DNA from: Pseudomonas viridiflava
GTDB lineage: Bacteria > Pseudomonadota > Gammaproteobacteria > Pseudomonadales > Pseudomonadaceae
DNA: 64,000 nucleotides
Direction: 5' to 3'
Assembly (NCBI RefSeq): GCF_900590885.1
Contig: NZ_UUON01000019.1
Span: 1 to 64,000 of the forward strand
The notes under the pieces were generated by a model. The model did no database searches. It was not told the origin of the DNA and was given only the letters and a program-made list of their open reading frames with translations. Both the position numbers and the translations under genes were made by a program. Each line of letters begins with the position of its first letter. The first letter of the stretch is position 1. This document shows positions 8,318 through 17,699 of the stretch, piece by piece.

Positions 8318-9022
8318 ATGAGTGACAAGCCCGGTTACCGGCGCCCGCAAGCGGGCACTCAACCTGATTACCTGCACCCGGCCTACCAGTCGACGAACCT
8401 GCGTTCGCCGTCCCAGCCGTTGGTGTTTCTGCCCCATTCCCTGTCGGAAATCACCGGCCCGACCATCGGCGCCGAGCGCGTCAATGAGAAGGACAACGAC
8501 CTCACCGCCCAGCATGAAGGCGAGCCGCAGGGCGAGCGCATCATCATTCACGGCCGTGTGCTGGATGAAAACGGTCTGCCGGTGCCGGGCATTCTGGTGG
8601 AGATCTGGCAGGCCAACGCCGCCGGTCGCTACAACCACAAGCGCGACCTGCATGACGCACCGCTGGACCCGAACTTCACCGGCACCGGGCGCACCGTCAC
8701 CGACGCCGATGGCTGGTACCAGTTCCAGACCATCAAGCCCGGCGCCTACCCGTGGGGCAACCACCACAACGCGTGGCGCCCGGCGCATATCCACTTTTCG
8801 CTGTTCGGCCCCAGCGTGCTCACGCGCCTGGTCACGCAGATGTATTTCCCCGGCGACCCGCTGCTGGAGTACGACCCGATCTACAACTGCGTGCCGGACA
8901 CTTCGGCCAAGCAGCGCCTGATTGCCAGCTTCGACCTGGAAAAAACCATTCCTTCCTATGCCCTCGGCTACCGCTGGGACATCGTCCTGCGCGGCCGCGA
9001 CGCCACGCCGATGGAGAAATGA
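8318..9022 (+). CDS. pcaH: Protocatechuate 3,4-dioxygenase beta subunit
   Basis: 234-aa iron-binding subunit of the ring-cleaving intradiol dioxygenase. The four Fe(III) ligands expected for the family are present: Tyr105 (GRYNHKRD), Tyr144 (PGAYPWGNHH), His157 and His159 (RPAHIHFS). A strong AGAGAGGA ribosome site precedes the ATG, 17 nt after pcaF. It should assemble with PcaG in the cytoplasm and convert protocatechuate to 3-carboxy-cis,cis-muconate. Confidence 0.97.
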   Translation: MSDKPGYRRPQAGTQPDYLHPAYQSTNLRSPSQPLVFLPHSLSEITGPTIGAERVNEKDNDLTAQHEGEPQGERIIIHGRVLDENGLPVPGILVEIWQANAAGRYNHKRDLHDAPLDPNFTGTGRTVTDADGWYQFQTIKPGAYPWGNHHNAWRPAHIHFSLFGPSVLTRLVTQMYFPGDPLLEYDPIYNCVPDTSAKQRLIASFDLEKTIPSYALGYRWDIVLRGRDATPMEK

Positions 9023-9023
9023 G

Positions 9024-9590
9024 ATGACACTCAACGCGACCACGTCCCACACCGTCGGGCCGTATTACCACATCGGCCTGACCTGGCTGAACCGCGAAGA
9101 CCTGACCACCGCCGCCACCCTCGGCGAGCGCGTGGCCATCAGCGGGCAAGTGGTGGATGGCAATGGCGATGTCGTCAACGACGCCATGCTGGAGGTCTGG
9201 CAGGCGAATGCCGCCGGCAAGTACGACCACCCTGAGGACGAACAGGACAAGGCTGTCGACCCCAACTTCGAAGGTTTTGGCCGGGTGCCGGTGGATGCCG
9301 AAGGGCGTTTTCGCTTTACCACCATCAAGCCGGGCAGTGTGCCGGGGCTTAAGGGCACGACCCAGGCGCCGCACCTGGTGGTGCTGGTGTTTGCCCGGGG
9401 GTTGGTGAAGCACTTGCTGACGCGGATTTATTTTGACGGCGAGGCGCTGAACGGGGATGACCCGCTGCTGGCGTGTGTGCCGGCCCAGCGGCGCAGCACC
9501 TTGATTGCCGAGCGGGATGGGGCAGGGGTGTATCAGTGGAATGTGATTTTGCAGGGGACAGATAGGGAAACGGTGTTTTTTGATTATTGA
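9024..9590 (+). CDS. pcaG: Protocatechuate 3,4-dioxygenase alpha subunit
   Basis: 188-aa alpha subunit, homologous to PcaH but without the metal-ligand His pair (QAPHLVVLVFARG at the matching place), as is normal for PcaG. It starts with MTLNATTSHTVGPYYHIGL; the ATG is one base after the pcaH stop. A REP pair closes the operon downstream. Confidence 0.95.
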   Translation: MTLNATTSHTVGPYYHIGLTWLNREDLTTAATLGERVAISGQVVDGNGDVVNDAMLEVWQANAAGKYDHPEDEQDKAVDPNFEGFGRVPVDAEGRFRFTTIKPGSVPGLKGTTQAPHLVVLVFARGLVKHLLTRIYFDGEALNGDDPLLACVPAQRRSTLIAERDGAGVYQWNVILQGTDRETVFFDY

Positions 9591-9606
9591 GTAGGCTTGA
9601 AATCCA

Positions 9607-9692
9607 ATCGGGGGCAAGCCCCCTCCCACACTTGATAGGCGGCGCGGTCAAAATGTGGGAGGGGCGGTGCGACGATTCGACTTGCCCCCGAT
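9607..9692. repeat. REPIN doublet, hybrid arms
   Basis: A normal arm (ATCGGGGGCAAGCCCCCTCC) faces a variant arm that carries GGTGCGACGATTCGACTTGC inside the palindrome. It separates pcaG from the pcaT promoter. Confidence 0.85.
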
Positions 9693-9741
9693 GAGGCCGG
9701 TTCAGCCCACCCTTATCCAAATGTCTTGTTGCGGAACATGG

Positions 9742-9769
9742 TTGTTGCAAAGTATGTCTAGGCTATAAC
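9742..9769 (+). promoter_or_regulatory. Putative promoter of pcaTBDC
   Basis: TTGTTG (9742-9747) and TATAAC (9764-9769) are 16 bp apart and 23 bp before the pcaT ATG. No CGATAATCG box is visible here, unlike the pcaR and pcaI promoters. Confidence 0.45.
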
Positions 9770-9792
9770 CGTTCCCACTGAGTGAAAAAACC

Positions 9793-11088
9793 ATGACAAC
9801 AACAACGAGCCACTACACCGGAGAAGAACGCAGCAAAAGGATTTTTGCGATCGTCGGCGCCTCCTCCGGCAACCTCGTCGAATGGTTCGACTTCTACGTC
9901 TACGCCTTCTGCGCCATCTACTTCGCCCCGGCGTTTTTCCCGTCGGACAACCCCACCGTGCAACTGGTCAACACCGCCGGCGTATTCGCCGCCGGCTTCC
10001 TGATGCGGCCGATTGGCGGCTGGCTGTTCGGGCGGGTGGCCGACAAGCACGGGCGCAAGAACTCGATGATGATTTCGGTGCTGATGATGTGCGCCGGCTC
10101 ACTGGTCATCGCCTTTCTGCCGACCTACAACGACATTGGCGTCTGGGCGCCGATCCTGCTGCTGGTGGCGCGCCTGTTCCAGGGCCTGTCGGTGGGCGGC
10201 GAGTACGGCACCACGGCCACCTACATGAGTGAAGTGGCGCTCAAGGGCCAGCGCGGTTTCTTCGCCTCGTTCCAGTACGTGACGCTGATCGGCGGGCAAC
10301 TGCTGGCGGTGCTGGTGGTGGTGATCCTGCAACAAATCCTCACTGAAGAAGAATTGCGCGCCTGGGGCTGGCGGATTCCATTCGTGATCGGCGCGATTGC
10401 GGCGGTGATCTCGCTGTTGCTGCGTCGCACCCTCAAGGAAACCTCCAGCAAGGAAATGCGCGAAGACAAAGACGCCGGCAGCATCGCCGCGCTGTTTCGC
10501 GACCACAAAGCCGCGTTTATCACCGTGCTCGGCTACACCGCCGGCGGTTCGCTGATTTTCTACACCTTCACCACCTACATGCAGAAATACCTGGTGAACA
10601 CCGTGGGCATGCATGCCAAGACGTCGAGCTACATCATGACCGGCGCGCTGTTCCTGTACATGTGCATGCAGCCGCTGTTCGGCATGCTGGCGGACAAGAT
10701 CGGCCGTCGTAACTCGATGCTGTGGTTTGCCGGCCTGGGCACGCTGTTCACCGTGCCGATCCTGCTGACCCTGAAAACCGTCAGCAGCCCGTTCCTGGCC
10801 TTTGTGCTGATTACCCTGGCGCTGGCGATCGTCAGCTTCTACACCTCCATCAGCGGCCTGGTCAAAGCGGAGATGTTCCCGCCGCAGGTGCGTGCACTGG
10901 GCGTGGGCCTGGCCTATGCGGTGGCGAACGCGGTGTTTGGCGGGTCGGCGGAAGTAGTCGCGCTGAGCCTGAAATCCATCGGCATGGAAAACACCTTCTA
11001 CTGGTACGTTACCGCGATGATGGCGGTGGCCTTCCTGTTCAGCTTGCGCCTGCCGAAACAGGCGGCGTACTTGCATCACGATCTGTAA
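9793..11088 (+). CDS. pcaT: PcaT, MHS-family dicarboxylate/aromatic-intermediate transporter
   Basis: 431-aa MFS permease of the metabolite:H+ symporter (alpha-ketoglutarate permease-like) group, with [17 protein letters not shown] in the first helix and [13 protein letters not shown] as the loop 2-3 motif. PcaT of P. putida carries beta-ketoadipate-type dicarboxylates, and the place before pcaB agrees. Codons 2-5 read ACAACAACAAC, an AANAANAA Crc/Hfq-type motif right at the start, which suggests catabolite repression at translation. Confidence 0.88.
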   Translation: MTTTTSHYTGEERSKRIFAIVGASSGNLVEWFDFYVYAFCAIYFAPAFFPSDNPTVQLVNTAGVFAAGFLMRPIGGWLFGRVADKHGRKNSMMISVLMMCAGSLVIAFLPTYNDIGVWAPILLLVARLFQGLSVGGEYGTTATYMSEVALKGQRGFFASFQYVTLIGGQLLAVLVVVILQQILTEEELRAWGWRIPFVIGAIAAVISLLLRRTLKETSSKEMREDKDAGSIAALFRDHKAAFITVLGYTAGGSLIFYTFTTYMQKYLVNTVGMHAKTSSYIMTGALFLYMCMQPLFGMLADKIGRRNSMLWFAGLGTLFTVPILLTLKTVSSPFLAFVLITLALAIVSFYTSISGLVKAEMFPPQVRALGVGLAYAVANAVFGGSAEVVALSLKSIGMENTFYWYVTAMMAVAFLFSLRLPKQAAYLHHDL

Positions 11089-11098
11089 GGGATGGGTT

Positions 11099-12463
11099 AT
11101 GACACTGCGCACGAGCAATCAACTGTTCGACGCTTACTTCACCGCTGACAGCATGGCCGAGGTGTTCTGCGACCAGGGGCGCCTGCAGGGCATGCTGGAT
11201 TTCGAAGCCGGGCTGGCGCGGGCGCAGGCCCGGGTCGGCGTGATTCCCCAGGCCGCCGTGGCGCCGATTGCCCAGGCCTGCCTGGCGTCGCTGTACGACG
11301 TGGATGCCCTCGGCGTGGCGATTGCGACGGCGGGGAATTCGGCGATTCCGCTGGTCAAGGCACTTGGCAAGTTGATTGCCAGTGAAGACGCCGAAGCCGA
11401 GCGCTTCGTACACCTGGGTGCCACCAGCCAGGACGTGATGGACACCGGCCTGGTGCTGCAAGCGCGGCGTGCATTGGCATTGATCGAAACCGATTTGGCG
11501 CACTTGGGCGCAATACTCGCCGCCCAGGCGCAACGTTATGCGGGCGTGCCCTTGGCCGGGCGCACCTGGTTGCAGCACGCAACGCCGGTGACCCTGGGGA
11601 TGAAAATCGCCGGTTGGCTGGGCGCGGTGACACGCAGCCGACAACGCCTGGCCGAGCTGAAACCGCGCCTGCTGGTGCTGCAGTTCGGCGGCGCCTCCGG
11701 CACCTTGGCGGCGCTCGGTGAGCAGGCGATGCCGGTGGCCGAAGCGCTGGCCGCCGAGTTGCAACTGAGCTTGCCCGAGCAACCCTGGCACACCCAGCGT
11801 GACCGCCTGGTGGAGTTCGCCAGCGTGCTCGGCCTGATCGCCGGCAGCCTCGGCAAGCTCGGTCGGGATATCAGCCTGCTGATGCAGACCGAAGCGGCCG
11901 AAGTGTTCGAACCGTCGGCGCCGGGCAAGGGCGGCTCCTCGACCATGCCGCACAAACGCAACCCGGTTGGCGCCGCCGTATTGATCAGCGCGGCCACCCG
12001 TGTGCCGGGGCTGGTGGCGACGATGTTCAGCGCCATGCCCCAGGAGCACGAACGCAGCCTGGGCTTGTGGCACGCCGAGTGGGAAACCTTGCCGGAAATC
12101 TGTCGAATGGTATCCGGCGCGTTGAAACAGGCGCTGCTGGTCAGCGAAGGGTTGGAAGTCGACCCTGGGCGCATGGCGCATAACCTCGACCTGACCCAGG
12201 GCCTGGTGCTGGCCGAAGCCGTGAGCATCGTGCTGGCCCAACGCCTGGGCCGCGAAACCGCGCACCACTTGCTGGAGCAATGCTGCAAGCGCGCGGTCGC
12301 CGAGCAGCGCCATTTGCGTGCGGTGTTGGCGGACGAGCCGCAGGTCAGCGCCGAGTTATCCGCCGCTGAACTGGACCGCCTGCTCGACCCAGCCCACTAC
12401 CTGGGTCAGGCGCACACCTGGGTTAGCCGCGCCATCACCGAACATTTTGCATTGACTGCCTAA
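11099..12463 (+). CDS. pcaB: 3-carboxy-cis,cis-muconate cycloisomerase
   Basis: 454-aa enzyme of the fumarase/aspartase superfamily, converting 3-carboxymuconate to 4-carboxymuconolactone. The superfamily signature GSSTMPHKRNP occurs near residue 280 and the LGATSQDVMDTG block near 105. The ATG follows pcaT by 10 nt (GGGATGGGTT between), so it is in the pcaTBDC operon. Confidence 0.95.
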   Translation: MTLRTSNQLFDAYFTADSMAEVFCDQGRLQGMLDFEAGLARAQARVGVIPQAAVAPIAQACLASLYDVDALGVAIATAGNSAIPLVKALGKLIASEDAEAERFVHLGATSQDVMDTGLVLQARRALALIETDLAHLGAILAAQAQRYAGVPLAGRTWLQHATPVTLGMKIAGWLGAVTRSRQRLAELKPRLLVLQFGGASGTLAALGEQAMPVAEALAAELQLSLPEQPWHTQRDRLVEFASVLGLIAGSLGKLGRDISLLMQTEAAEVFEPSAPGKGGSSTMPHKRNPVGAAVLISAATRVPGLVATMFSAMPQEHERSLGLWHAEWETLPEICRMVSGALKQALLVSEGLEVDPGRMAHNLDLTQGLVLAEAVSIVLAQRLGRETAHHLLEQCCKRAVAEQRHLRAVLADEPQVSAELSAAELDRLLDPAHYLGQAHTWVSRAITEHFALTA

Positions 12464-12473
12464 GGAGGGCTTT

Positions 12474-13265
12474 ATGGCATTTGTACAACTCGCCGATGGC
12501 GAACTGCACTACCAACTGGACGGCCCTGCCGATGCACCCGTGCTGGTGCTGTCTAACTCGCTGGGCACCGACCTGCATATGTGGGACATCCAGATCGCGG
12601 CCTTCACCGAGCATTTTCGCGTGTTGCGGTTCGACACCCGTGGCCATGGCAAATCCCTGGTCACCCCGGGCCCCTACAGCATCGAGCAACTGGGCCGTGA
12701 CGTGATCGCGCTGCTGGACGCGCTGGATATCCGGCGTGCGCATTTTTGCGGATTGTCCATGGGTGGCCTGATCGGCCAGTGGCTGGGGATCAATGCCGGT
12801 GAGCGCCTGCAGCGCCTGGTGGTGTGCAACACCGCCGCCAGGATCGGCACGCCCGAGGTGTGGGACCCGCGGATCGAGATGGTCCTGCGTGACGGCGCGG
12901 CGGCGATGGTGGCGTTGCGTGATGCCTCGATTGCGCGCTGGTTCACCGCCGACTTCGCCGCCGCCAACCCGCACCAGGCCCAGCAGATTACCGACATGCT
13001 CGCGGCCACCTCGCCCCAAGGGTATGCGGCCAATTGCGCGGCGGTGCGTGATGCGGATTTCCGGCATCAATTGGCCTCGATCAAAGTGCCGACGCTGGTG
13101 ATCGCCGGCACCGAAGACGCCGTAACCCCACCAGCCGGCAGCCACTTTATCCAGAACCATGTGCAGGGCGCCGAGTACGCCGAGTTCTATGCGGCGCACC
13201 TGTCCAACGTACAGGCCGGCGCTGCGTTCAGTGACCGGGTGATTGAATTTTTGCAGGCCCGCTGA
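12474..13265 (+). CDS. pcaD: 3-oxoadipate enol-lactonase
   Basis: 263-aa alpha/beta hydrolase that opens beta-ketoadipate enol-lactone. The nucleophile elbow GLSMGG puts the catalytic serine at residue 95; the HG-type oxyanion region is replaced by LSNSLGTDLHMW as in PcaD; the C-terminal His is in AAHLSNV. The AAGGAGG ribosome site lies 10 nt after the pcaB stop. Confidence 0.95.
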   Translation: MAFVQLADGELHYQLDGPADAPVLVLSNSLGTDLHMWDIQIAAFTEHFRVLRFDTRGHGKSLVTPGPYSIEQLGRDVIALLDALDIRRAHFCGLSMGGLIGQWLGINAGERLQRLVVCNTAARIGTPEVWDPRIEMVLRDGAAAMVALRDASIARWFTADFAAANPHQAQQITDMLAATSPQGYAANCAAVRDADFRHQLASIKVPTLVIAGTEDAVTPPAGSHFIQNHVQGAEYAEFYAAHLSNVQAGAAFSDRVIEFLQAR

Positions 13266-13275
13266 GGAGTCTTTT

Positions 13276-13674
13276 GTGGACGAAAAACAACGTTACGCCG
13301 ACGGCCTGCAAGTGCGCCGCGAAGTGCTGGGCGATGCCCATGTCGACCGCAGCCTCAATGCCCTGACCGAGTTCAACAGCGAGTTCCAGGAAATGATCAC
13401 CCGCCACGCCTGGGGTGATATCTGGACCCGCCCCGGCCTGCCTCGGCATACCCGCAGCCTGATCACCATCGCCATGCTCATCGGCATGAACCGCAGCGAA
13501 GAACTCAAGCTGCACCTGCGCGCCGCCGCCAGCAATGGCGTAACCCGCGCCGAGATCAAGGAAGTGCTGATGCAGAGCGCGATCTACTGCGGGATCCCGG
13601 CGGCGAATGCGACGTTCCACCTGGCCGAGTCGGTGTGGGATGAGTTGGGTGTCGAGTCGCGCCAACCAGACTGA
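13276..13674 (+). CDS. pcaC: 4-carboxymuconolactone decarboxylase
   Basis: 132-aa AhpD-like fold decarboxylase producing beta-ketoadipate enol-lactone. The start is a GTG at 13276 reading (M)DEKQRYADGLQVRREVLG, the usual PcaC N-terminus, with GAGGAG at 13264-13269; an ATG further upstream overlaps pcaD and is unlikely. The conserved HLRAAASNGVTRAEIKEV block is present. It is the last gene of pcaTBDC and is a separate protein, not fused to PcaD as in some other bacteria. Confidence 0.95.
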   Translation: MDEKQRYADGLQVRREVLGDAHVDRSLNALTEFNSEFQEMITRHAWGDIWTRPGLPRHTRSLITIAMLIGMNRSEELKLHLRAAASNGVTRAEIKEVLMQSAIYCGIPAANATFHLAESVWDELGVESRQPD

Positions 13675-13691
13675 ACTTGAAATGCGCTCAA

Positions 13692-13799
13692 AATGTGGGA
13701 GGGGCGGTGCGACGATTCGACTTGCCGCCGATAGCAGTCTTTCAGCCGATTTGTCATTGGCTGATACACCGCTATCGGGGGCAAGCCCCCTCCCACATT
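13692..13799. repeat. REPIN doublet, hybrid arms
   Basis: A variant left arm with GGTGCGACGATTCGACTTGC faces a standard right arm (GGGGGCAAGCCCCCTCCCAC). It lies between the convergent pcaC and deacetylase genes. Confidence 0.85.
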
Positions 13800-13811
13800 G
13801 ATATCGGTGTG

Positions 13812-14711
13812 TCAGTGGGAGTCGGCGTCCCACACCCAGTTCCACACGCCGGGCAGGTGCACCGGCTCGCTCACATCCTTGACCGTACGCGCCAGTGCTG
13901 CACGCTGAAGCTGGGCCGTGTCGGTATAGAAAGGCTCGGCGGCCGTCTTCATGCCGTTGACCCGCGCGCTGTCCATCAGGATCTGCAGATATTCCTGCAT
14001 ATGCCGCGCGGTATAGCGGTTGATGTCATGGAAGGTCACCACCACCGGAATCACCCCGTCCACCGTCGGCAGCTCACCCAAGGCGATATGCTCGCGCACC
14101 ACCGACAGTTGCCGATACAGGTTGGCGCGTCGACGTGGGCTGGCGTTGAAGCCCCAGATCTTGCCGTCATTGGCGCTCAAGTCGGTAAGCAGCACCTGCA
14201 TGCCATGGCGTTGGTAGGCGGCGAAGGTGCGGCGGTCGTAGTTCCAGAACGGCGGGCGTACCAGCAGCGGCGGGCTGCCGGTGATCGAGGCGATGTCGGC
14301 CGCGCCCTGGGCGAGGGTGCGTTCCAGTTCGGCGTCACTGAGCCAGCGATGGTTGGTGTGAAACCCCGTGGCGGTGTGGAAGGCCAGGATATGCCCGCCG
14401 GCGAACTCGCGCTCCATGGTCTTGCGCCCGCGCGCGCTGCCGCCGGAGCGGCCCGCTTCGGTCTGCAGGAAGAACACCGCCTTGATCCCCGACAGCACCG
14501 GGTTGTTGGCCAGGTCCGCCACCACCGAACGGCTCGGGTTGTTGTAGCCCGAGGCGCTGGGACCGTCATCGAAGGTCAGCAGGAAGCGGATCGGCGCCTG
14601 GGTTTGCAGGCGCTGTTCGGTCTGCGGCGTGAGGGCGATGGGTGCGCCGATGCAGCCGCTCAGGCTCATGGCCAGGGCAAGTACAGCGAGTGCGGCAGCG
14701 AAGGATTTCAT
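13812..14711 (-). CDS. Polysaccharide deacetylase family lipoprotein
   Basis: 299-aa NodB-fold deacetylase. The lipobox LSGC places the acylated cysteine at residue 20, so it is probably membrane-anchored facing the periplasm. The first catalytic motif is TFDDGP (46-51) and the metal-binding motif lies in HTATGFHTNH; RPPFWNYD corresponds to the third motif. Substrate is unknown. It stands alone between pcaC and a porin gene and need not belong to the aromatic pathway. Confidence 0.85.
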   Translation of the reverse strand: MKSFAAALAVLALAMSLSGCIGAPIALTPQTEQRLQTQAPIRFLLTFDDGPSASGYNNPSRSVVADLANNPVLSGIKAVFFLQTEAGRSGGSARGRKTMEREFAGGHILAFHTATGFHTNHRWLSDAELERTLAQGAADIASITGSPPLLVRPPFWNYDRRTFAAYQRHGMQVLLTDLSANDGKIWGFNASPRRRANLYRQLSVVREHIALGELPTVDGVIPVVVTFHDINRYTARHMQEYLQILMDSARVNGMKTAAEPFYTDTAQLQRAALARTVKDVSEPVHLPGVWNWVWDADSH

Positions 14712-14794
14712 GGGGTACGCGGGCTCGAATAAAGGCCGCTGCTGAGGGGATCAGCAGCGGCAGGCGCGCACCATACAGCAAGTTTGACGCCGGT

Positions 14795-16045
14795 TTACAG
14801 CAGACTTATCGGGTAGCTGACGATCAACCGGTTTTCGTCAAACTCATTGTTGCTGTAGTCGCGGCGCATGCTGGAGTTGCGCCAGCGCACCGTAAGGTTT
14901 TTCAGGCTGCCGCTTTGCACGGTGTAGCCCAATTCGCTTTCGCGGCCCCATTCCTTGCCGTCGGTGATGGTGCCGGTGTGCACATTGCTGCCGCTGATAT
15001 AGCGGTTCATCAGGGTCAGGCCCGGGATGCCGAGGGCGACGAAGTTGTAGTCGTGGCGCACCTGCCAGGATTTTTCCTCGGCGTTGTCGTAGCTGGAGTT
15101 GTAGCTGTCGTTGGCCAGGGTGCCGCCGCTGGTGCCATTGACGCGCATCCAGGCGTTGTTGCCGGTGAGTTTTTGCAGGCCGACGTAGAAGGTGTTGCCG
15201 CCGTATTTGGCGGAGAACAGGCCGGACCAGGTCTTGTTGTCGAGGTCGCCTGCGCGAGCGCTGCCGTCGTCCTTGCCATAGAAGAAGCCGAGGTTGGCAC
15301 CCAGGGTCCAGTCGCCGATGGGCTGGCTGTGGATGACGTTGACGAACTGCTGGCGGTAGATGTCCTTGAGTTGGGCGTTCCACAGGCCGATCTGGGTGCG
15401 CTTGTCGTTGAACGCGTACTCGCCGCCCTGGAAGTTGAAGCGGTCCGAGGTGAACGCGGCTTTCCCGGTCATCGACAGGTCGGTCATGCTGCTGTCGTCC
15501 CGGGGGCTGTTGGCGCGGAACTGGCCGCCATAGAGGGTCAGGCCGTCGATCTCCCTGGAGGTGACTTGCCCGCCGCGCAGGGTTTGCGGCAGCGAGCGGC
15601 CATCGTCCGAGCGCAGGATCGGCAGCACCGGCATCCATTCGCCTACTTTCAGTTCAGTCTTCGAAATCCGCGCCTTGAACGCCACACCGAGGCGCCCGAA
15701 TTCATCCGCCGGGCGGCCATCGTGGTCCAGCGGCAACAGCTGGGTGCCACCAGTGCCGCGCCCGCCATCGAGCTTCAAGGAATACAGCCCCAGCACATCC
15801 ACACCGAAACCGACCGTGCCCTGGGTAAACCCGGACTTGGCGTCGAGGATGAAACTCTGCGTCCACTCCTGCGCGCCGCCCTGGGTTTTGGTGGGGTTGG
15901 TGTAATTGCGGTTGAAGAAGAAGTTGCGCAGGTTGAGGTTGGCGCTGGCGTCTTCGAGAAAGCCATGCTCTTCGGCGACGACGGGCAGGGCAAGACTGGC
16001 GACAGCGGTTGCCAGCAATAGCTGGCGCGGGCGGAACGTGCTCAT
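14795..16045 (-). CDS. OprD-family outer-membrane porin
   Basis: 416-aa substrate-specific porin of the OprD/Occ family. A signal peptide ends at ALPVVA/EEHGF; the rest is beta-strand rich with typical starts (NLNLRNFFFNRNY) and a C-terminal strand ending in YPISLL. Members import amino acids or aromatic acids. Closeness to the pca genes makes an aromatic acid plausible but unproven. AATAACAA in the mRNA leader (complement of 16059-16066) is a possible Crc/Hfq site. Confidence 0.85.
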   Translation of the reverse strand: MSTFRPRQLLLATAVASLALPVVAEEHGFLEDASANLNLRNFFFNRNYTNPTKTQGGAQEWTQSFILDAKSGFTQGTVGFGVDVLGLYSLKLDGGRGTGGTQLLPLDHDGRPADEFGRLGVAFKARISKTELKVGEWMPVLPILRSDDGRSLPQTLRGGQVTSREIDGLTLYGGQFRANSPRDDSSMTDLSMTGKAAFTSDRFNFQGGEYAFNDKRTQIGLWNAQLKDIYRQQFVNVIHSQPIGDWTLGANLGFFYGKDDGSARAGDLDNKTWSGLFSAKYGGNTFYVGLQKLTGNNAWMRVNGTSGGTLANDSYNSSYDNAEEKSWQVRHDYNFVALGIPGLTLMNRYISGSNVHTGTITDGKEWGRESELGYTVQSGSLKNLTVRWRNSSMRRDYSNNEFDENRLIVSYPISLL

Positions 16046-16058
16046 GGTGTTGGACCTG

Positions 16059-16066
16059 TTGTTATT
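16059..16066 (-). promoter_or_regulatory. Possible Crc/Hfq (catabolite activity) motif before the OprD-type gene
   Basis: On the minus strand the leader reads AATAACAAC 14-21 nt before the AUG. This fits the AANAANAA pattern at which Hfq/Crc represses translation in Pseudomonas. Based on pattern only. Confidence 0.35.
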
Positions 16067-16176
16067 GGGGTTATGCAGGTGGCGGCCATGGTGCCGGGCG
16101 GTGCGGGCGCGGTGAAAGTGGGGGAGGGCGGGTTGTGGGCGATGATCGAACGTAAGTTGGGGGGCATTGAAACAGG

Positions 16177-16208
16177 CAAAAAAAACCGCTTCCGGTGAGG
16201 GAAGCGGT
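16177..16208 (-). terminator. Terminator of the RND efflux operon
   Basis: AACCGCTTCC (16183-16192) pairs with GGAAGCGGTT (16199-16208); on the minus strand a run of T follows (A run 16177-16184). It lies 34 nt beyond the stop of the outer-membrane channel gene. Confidence 0.85.
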
Positions 16209-16241
16209 TTATCTACAACGACAAGACTCTTTACAGCCGTA

Positions 16242-17699
16242 TCAGAACAACTTCAATGCCGGTGCTTCTTCTTTCAACGGCTCGTTCTTGGCGGTCTGCT
16301 CGTTCCAGCCGCCGCCGAGGGCCTTGTACAGGTTGACCTCGCTGTTGAGCTGCGCCAGGCGGTCGGTGATCAGCGATTGCTGGGCACTGAACAGTTGGCG
16401 CTGGGCGTCGAGGAAGGTCAGGTTGCTGTCCACACCAATGCGGTAGCGACGCTCGGCCAGGCGGTAGTAATCCTGGTTGGCCGCGACGAAACCGCGCTGG
16501 GCATCCAGCTGCTGCTTGTAGGTCTCACGCGCGGCAAGGCCGTCGGAAACTTCCTGGAAACCGGTCTGGATGGCCTTCTCGTAGGTGGCCACGTTGATCT
16601 CTTTCTGGATCTTCGAGTAGTCCAGGCTCGCGCGCAGGCTACCGGCGTTGAAGATCGGGATGTTGATCTGCGGCGCGAACGACCAGGTGCCCGAGCCGCC
16701 TTTGAACAGGCCGCCAAGATCCGGGCTCAGGGTGCCGGCGTTGGCCGTCAAGCTGATGCTCGGGAAGAACGCTGCACGGGCTGCGCCGATATTGGCGTTG
16801 GCTGCCTTGAGGTTGTACTCGGCCTGCACGATGTCGGGGCGACGTTGCAGCAGGTCGGACGGCAAGCCGGCCGGCACTTCGCTGAGCAGGTCATCCGACA
16901 GTGGTTTGCTGGCGATATTCGCCGGCAGGCCAGTGCCCAGCAGCAGGGTCAGGTTGTTTTCGTCCTGGGCGACCTGGCGGGTATAACGCGCCAGTTGAAC
17001 CCGGGCGTTTTCCACCGAGGTGCGTGCCTGGCTGAGGTCGAGGGCCGAGGCCACGCCGACTTCGTTGCTGCGCGAGGTCAACTTGAAGCTCTGCTCGAAT
17101 GCGCCCAGGGTGTCCTGGGTGAGCTTGAGCAGCTCCTTGTCGGCCTGCCAGGTCAGGTAGGCGTTGGCCACACTGGCCACCAGGCTGATCTGGGTGCTGC
17201 GCCGTGCTTCTTCAGTCGCGAAGTACTTCTGCAGCGCTTCTTCACTCAGGCTGCGCACGCGACCAAACAGGTCCAGCTCATAGGAGCTGATCCCGAGGGT
17301 GGCCGAGTACTGGCTGGTGATGTTTGCTTCGCCGGTCTGCGAGGCACGGGCCGGCACACGCTGGCGGCTGCCGCTGCCATTGGCCGACACGGCCGGAAAC
17401 AGGTCGGCACGCTGGATGCGGTACTGCGCGGCAAACGCGTCGATGTTCAGGGCCGCGACACGCAGGTCACGGTTGTTCACCAGCGCGGTCTGGATCAGCT
17501 GTTGCAGGGCCGGGTCATGGAAAAACTGCTTCCAGCCCTGCTCGGCAGCGGCCTGGCCCGGCGCCTGGGCCGACGAATACGCCGGCCCCTGCGGGAACTG
17601 GGCCGCTACCGGCGCTTCAGGGCGCTGGTAGTCGGGGATCAGCGAGCAGCCACTGAGCACAAAGGCAGTGACGGCTAAGGAAAGTAGCGACTTGCTCAT
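16242..17699 (-). CDS. emhC: RND efflux outer-membrane channel (OprM/TtgC/EmhC type)
   Basis: 485-aa TolC-like outer-membrane factor, lipoprotein by its lipobox LSGC (Cys18). Two OEP repeats are seen, with the typical [14 protein letters not shown] and [21 protein letters not shown] segments. It overlaps the pump gene by 4 nt and closes the operon. In Pseudomonas such a channel completes a tripartite drug, solvent and aromatic-hydrocarbon exporter. The symbol follows the P. fluorescens emhABC naming; ttgC and oprM are the matching names elsewhere. Confidence 0.92.
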   Translation of the reverse strand: MSKSLLSLAVTAFVLSGCSLIPDYQRPEAPVAAQFPQGPAYSSAQAPGQAAAEQGWKQFFHDPALQQLIQTALVNNRDLRVAALNIDAFAAQYRIQRADLFPAVSANGSGSRQRVPARASQTGEANITSQYSATLGISSYELDLFGRVRSLSEEALQKYFATEEARRSTQISLVASVANAYLTWQADKELLKLTQDTLGAFEQSFKLTSRSNEVGVASALDLSQARTSVENARVQLARYTRQVAQDENNLTLLLGTGLPANIASKPLSDDLLSEVPAGLPSDLLQRRPDIVQAEYNLKAANANIGAARAAFFPSISLTANAGTLSPDLGGLFKGGSGTWSFAPQINIPIFNAGSLRASLDYSKIQKEINVATYEKAIQTGFQEVSDGLAARETYKQQLDAQRGFVAANQDYYRLAERRYRIGVDSNLTFLDAQRQLFSAQQSLITDRLAQLNSEVNLYKALGGGWNEQTAKNEPLKEEAPALKLF

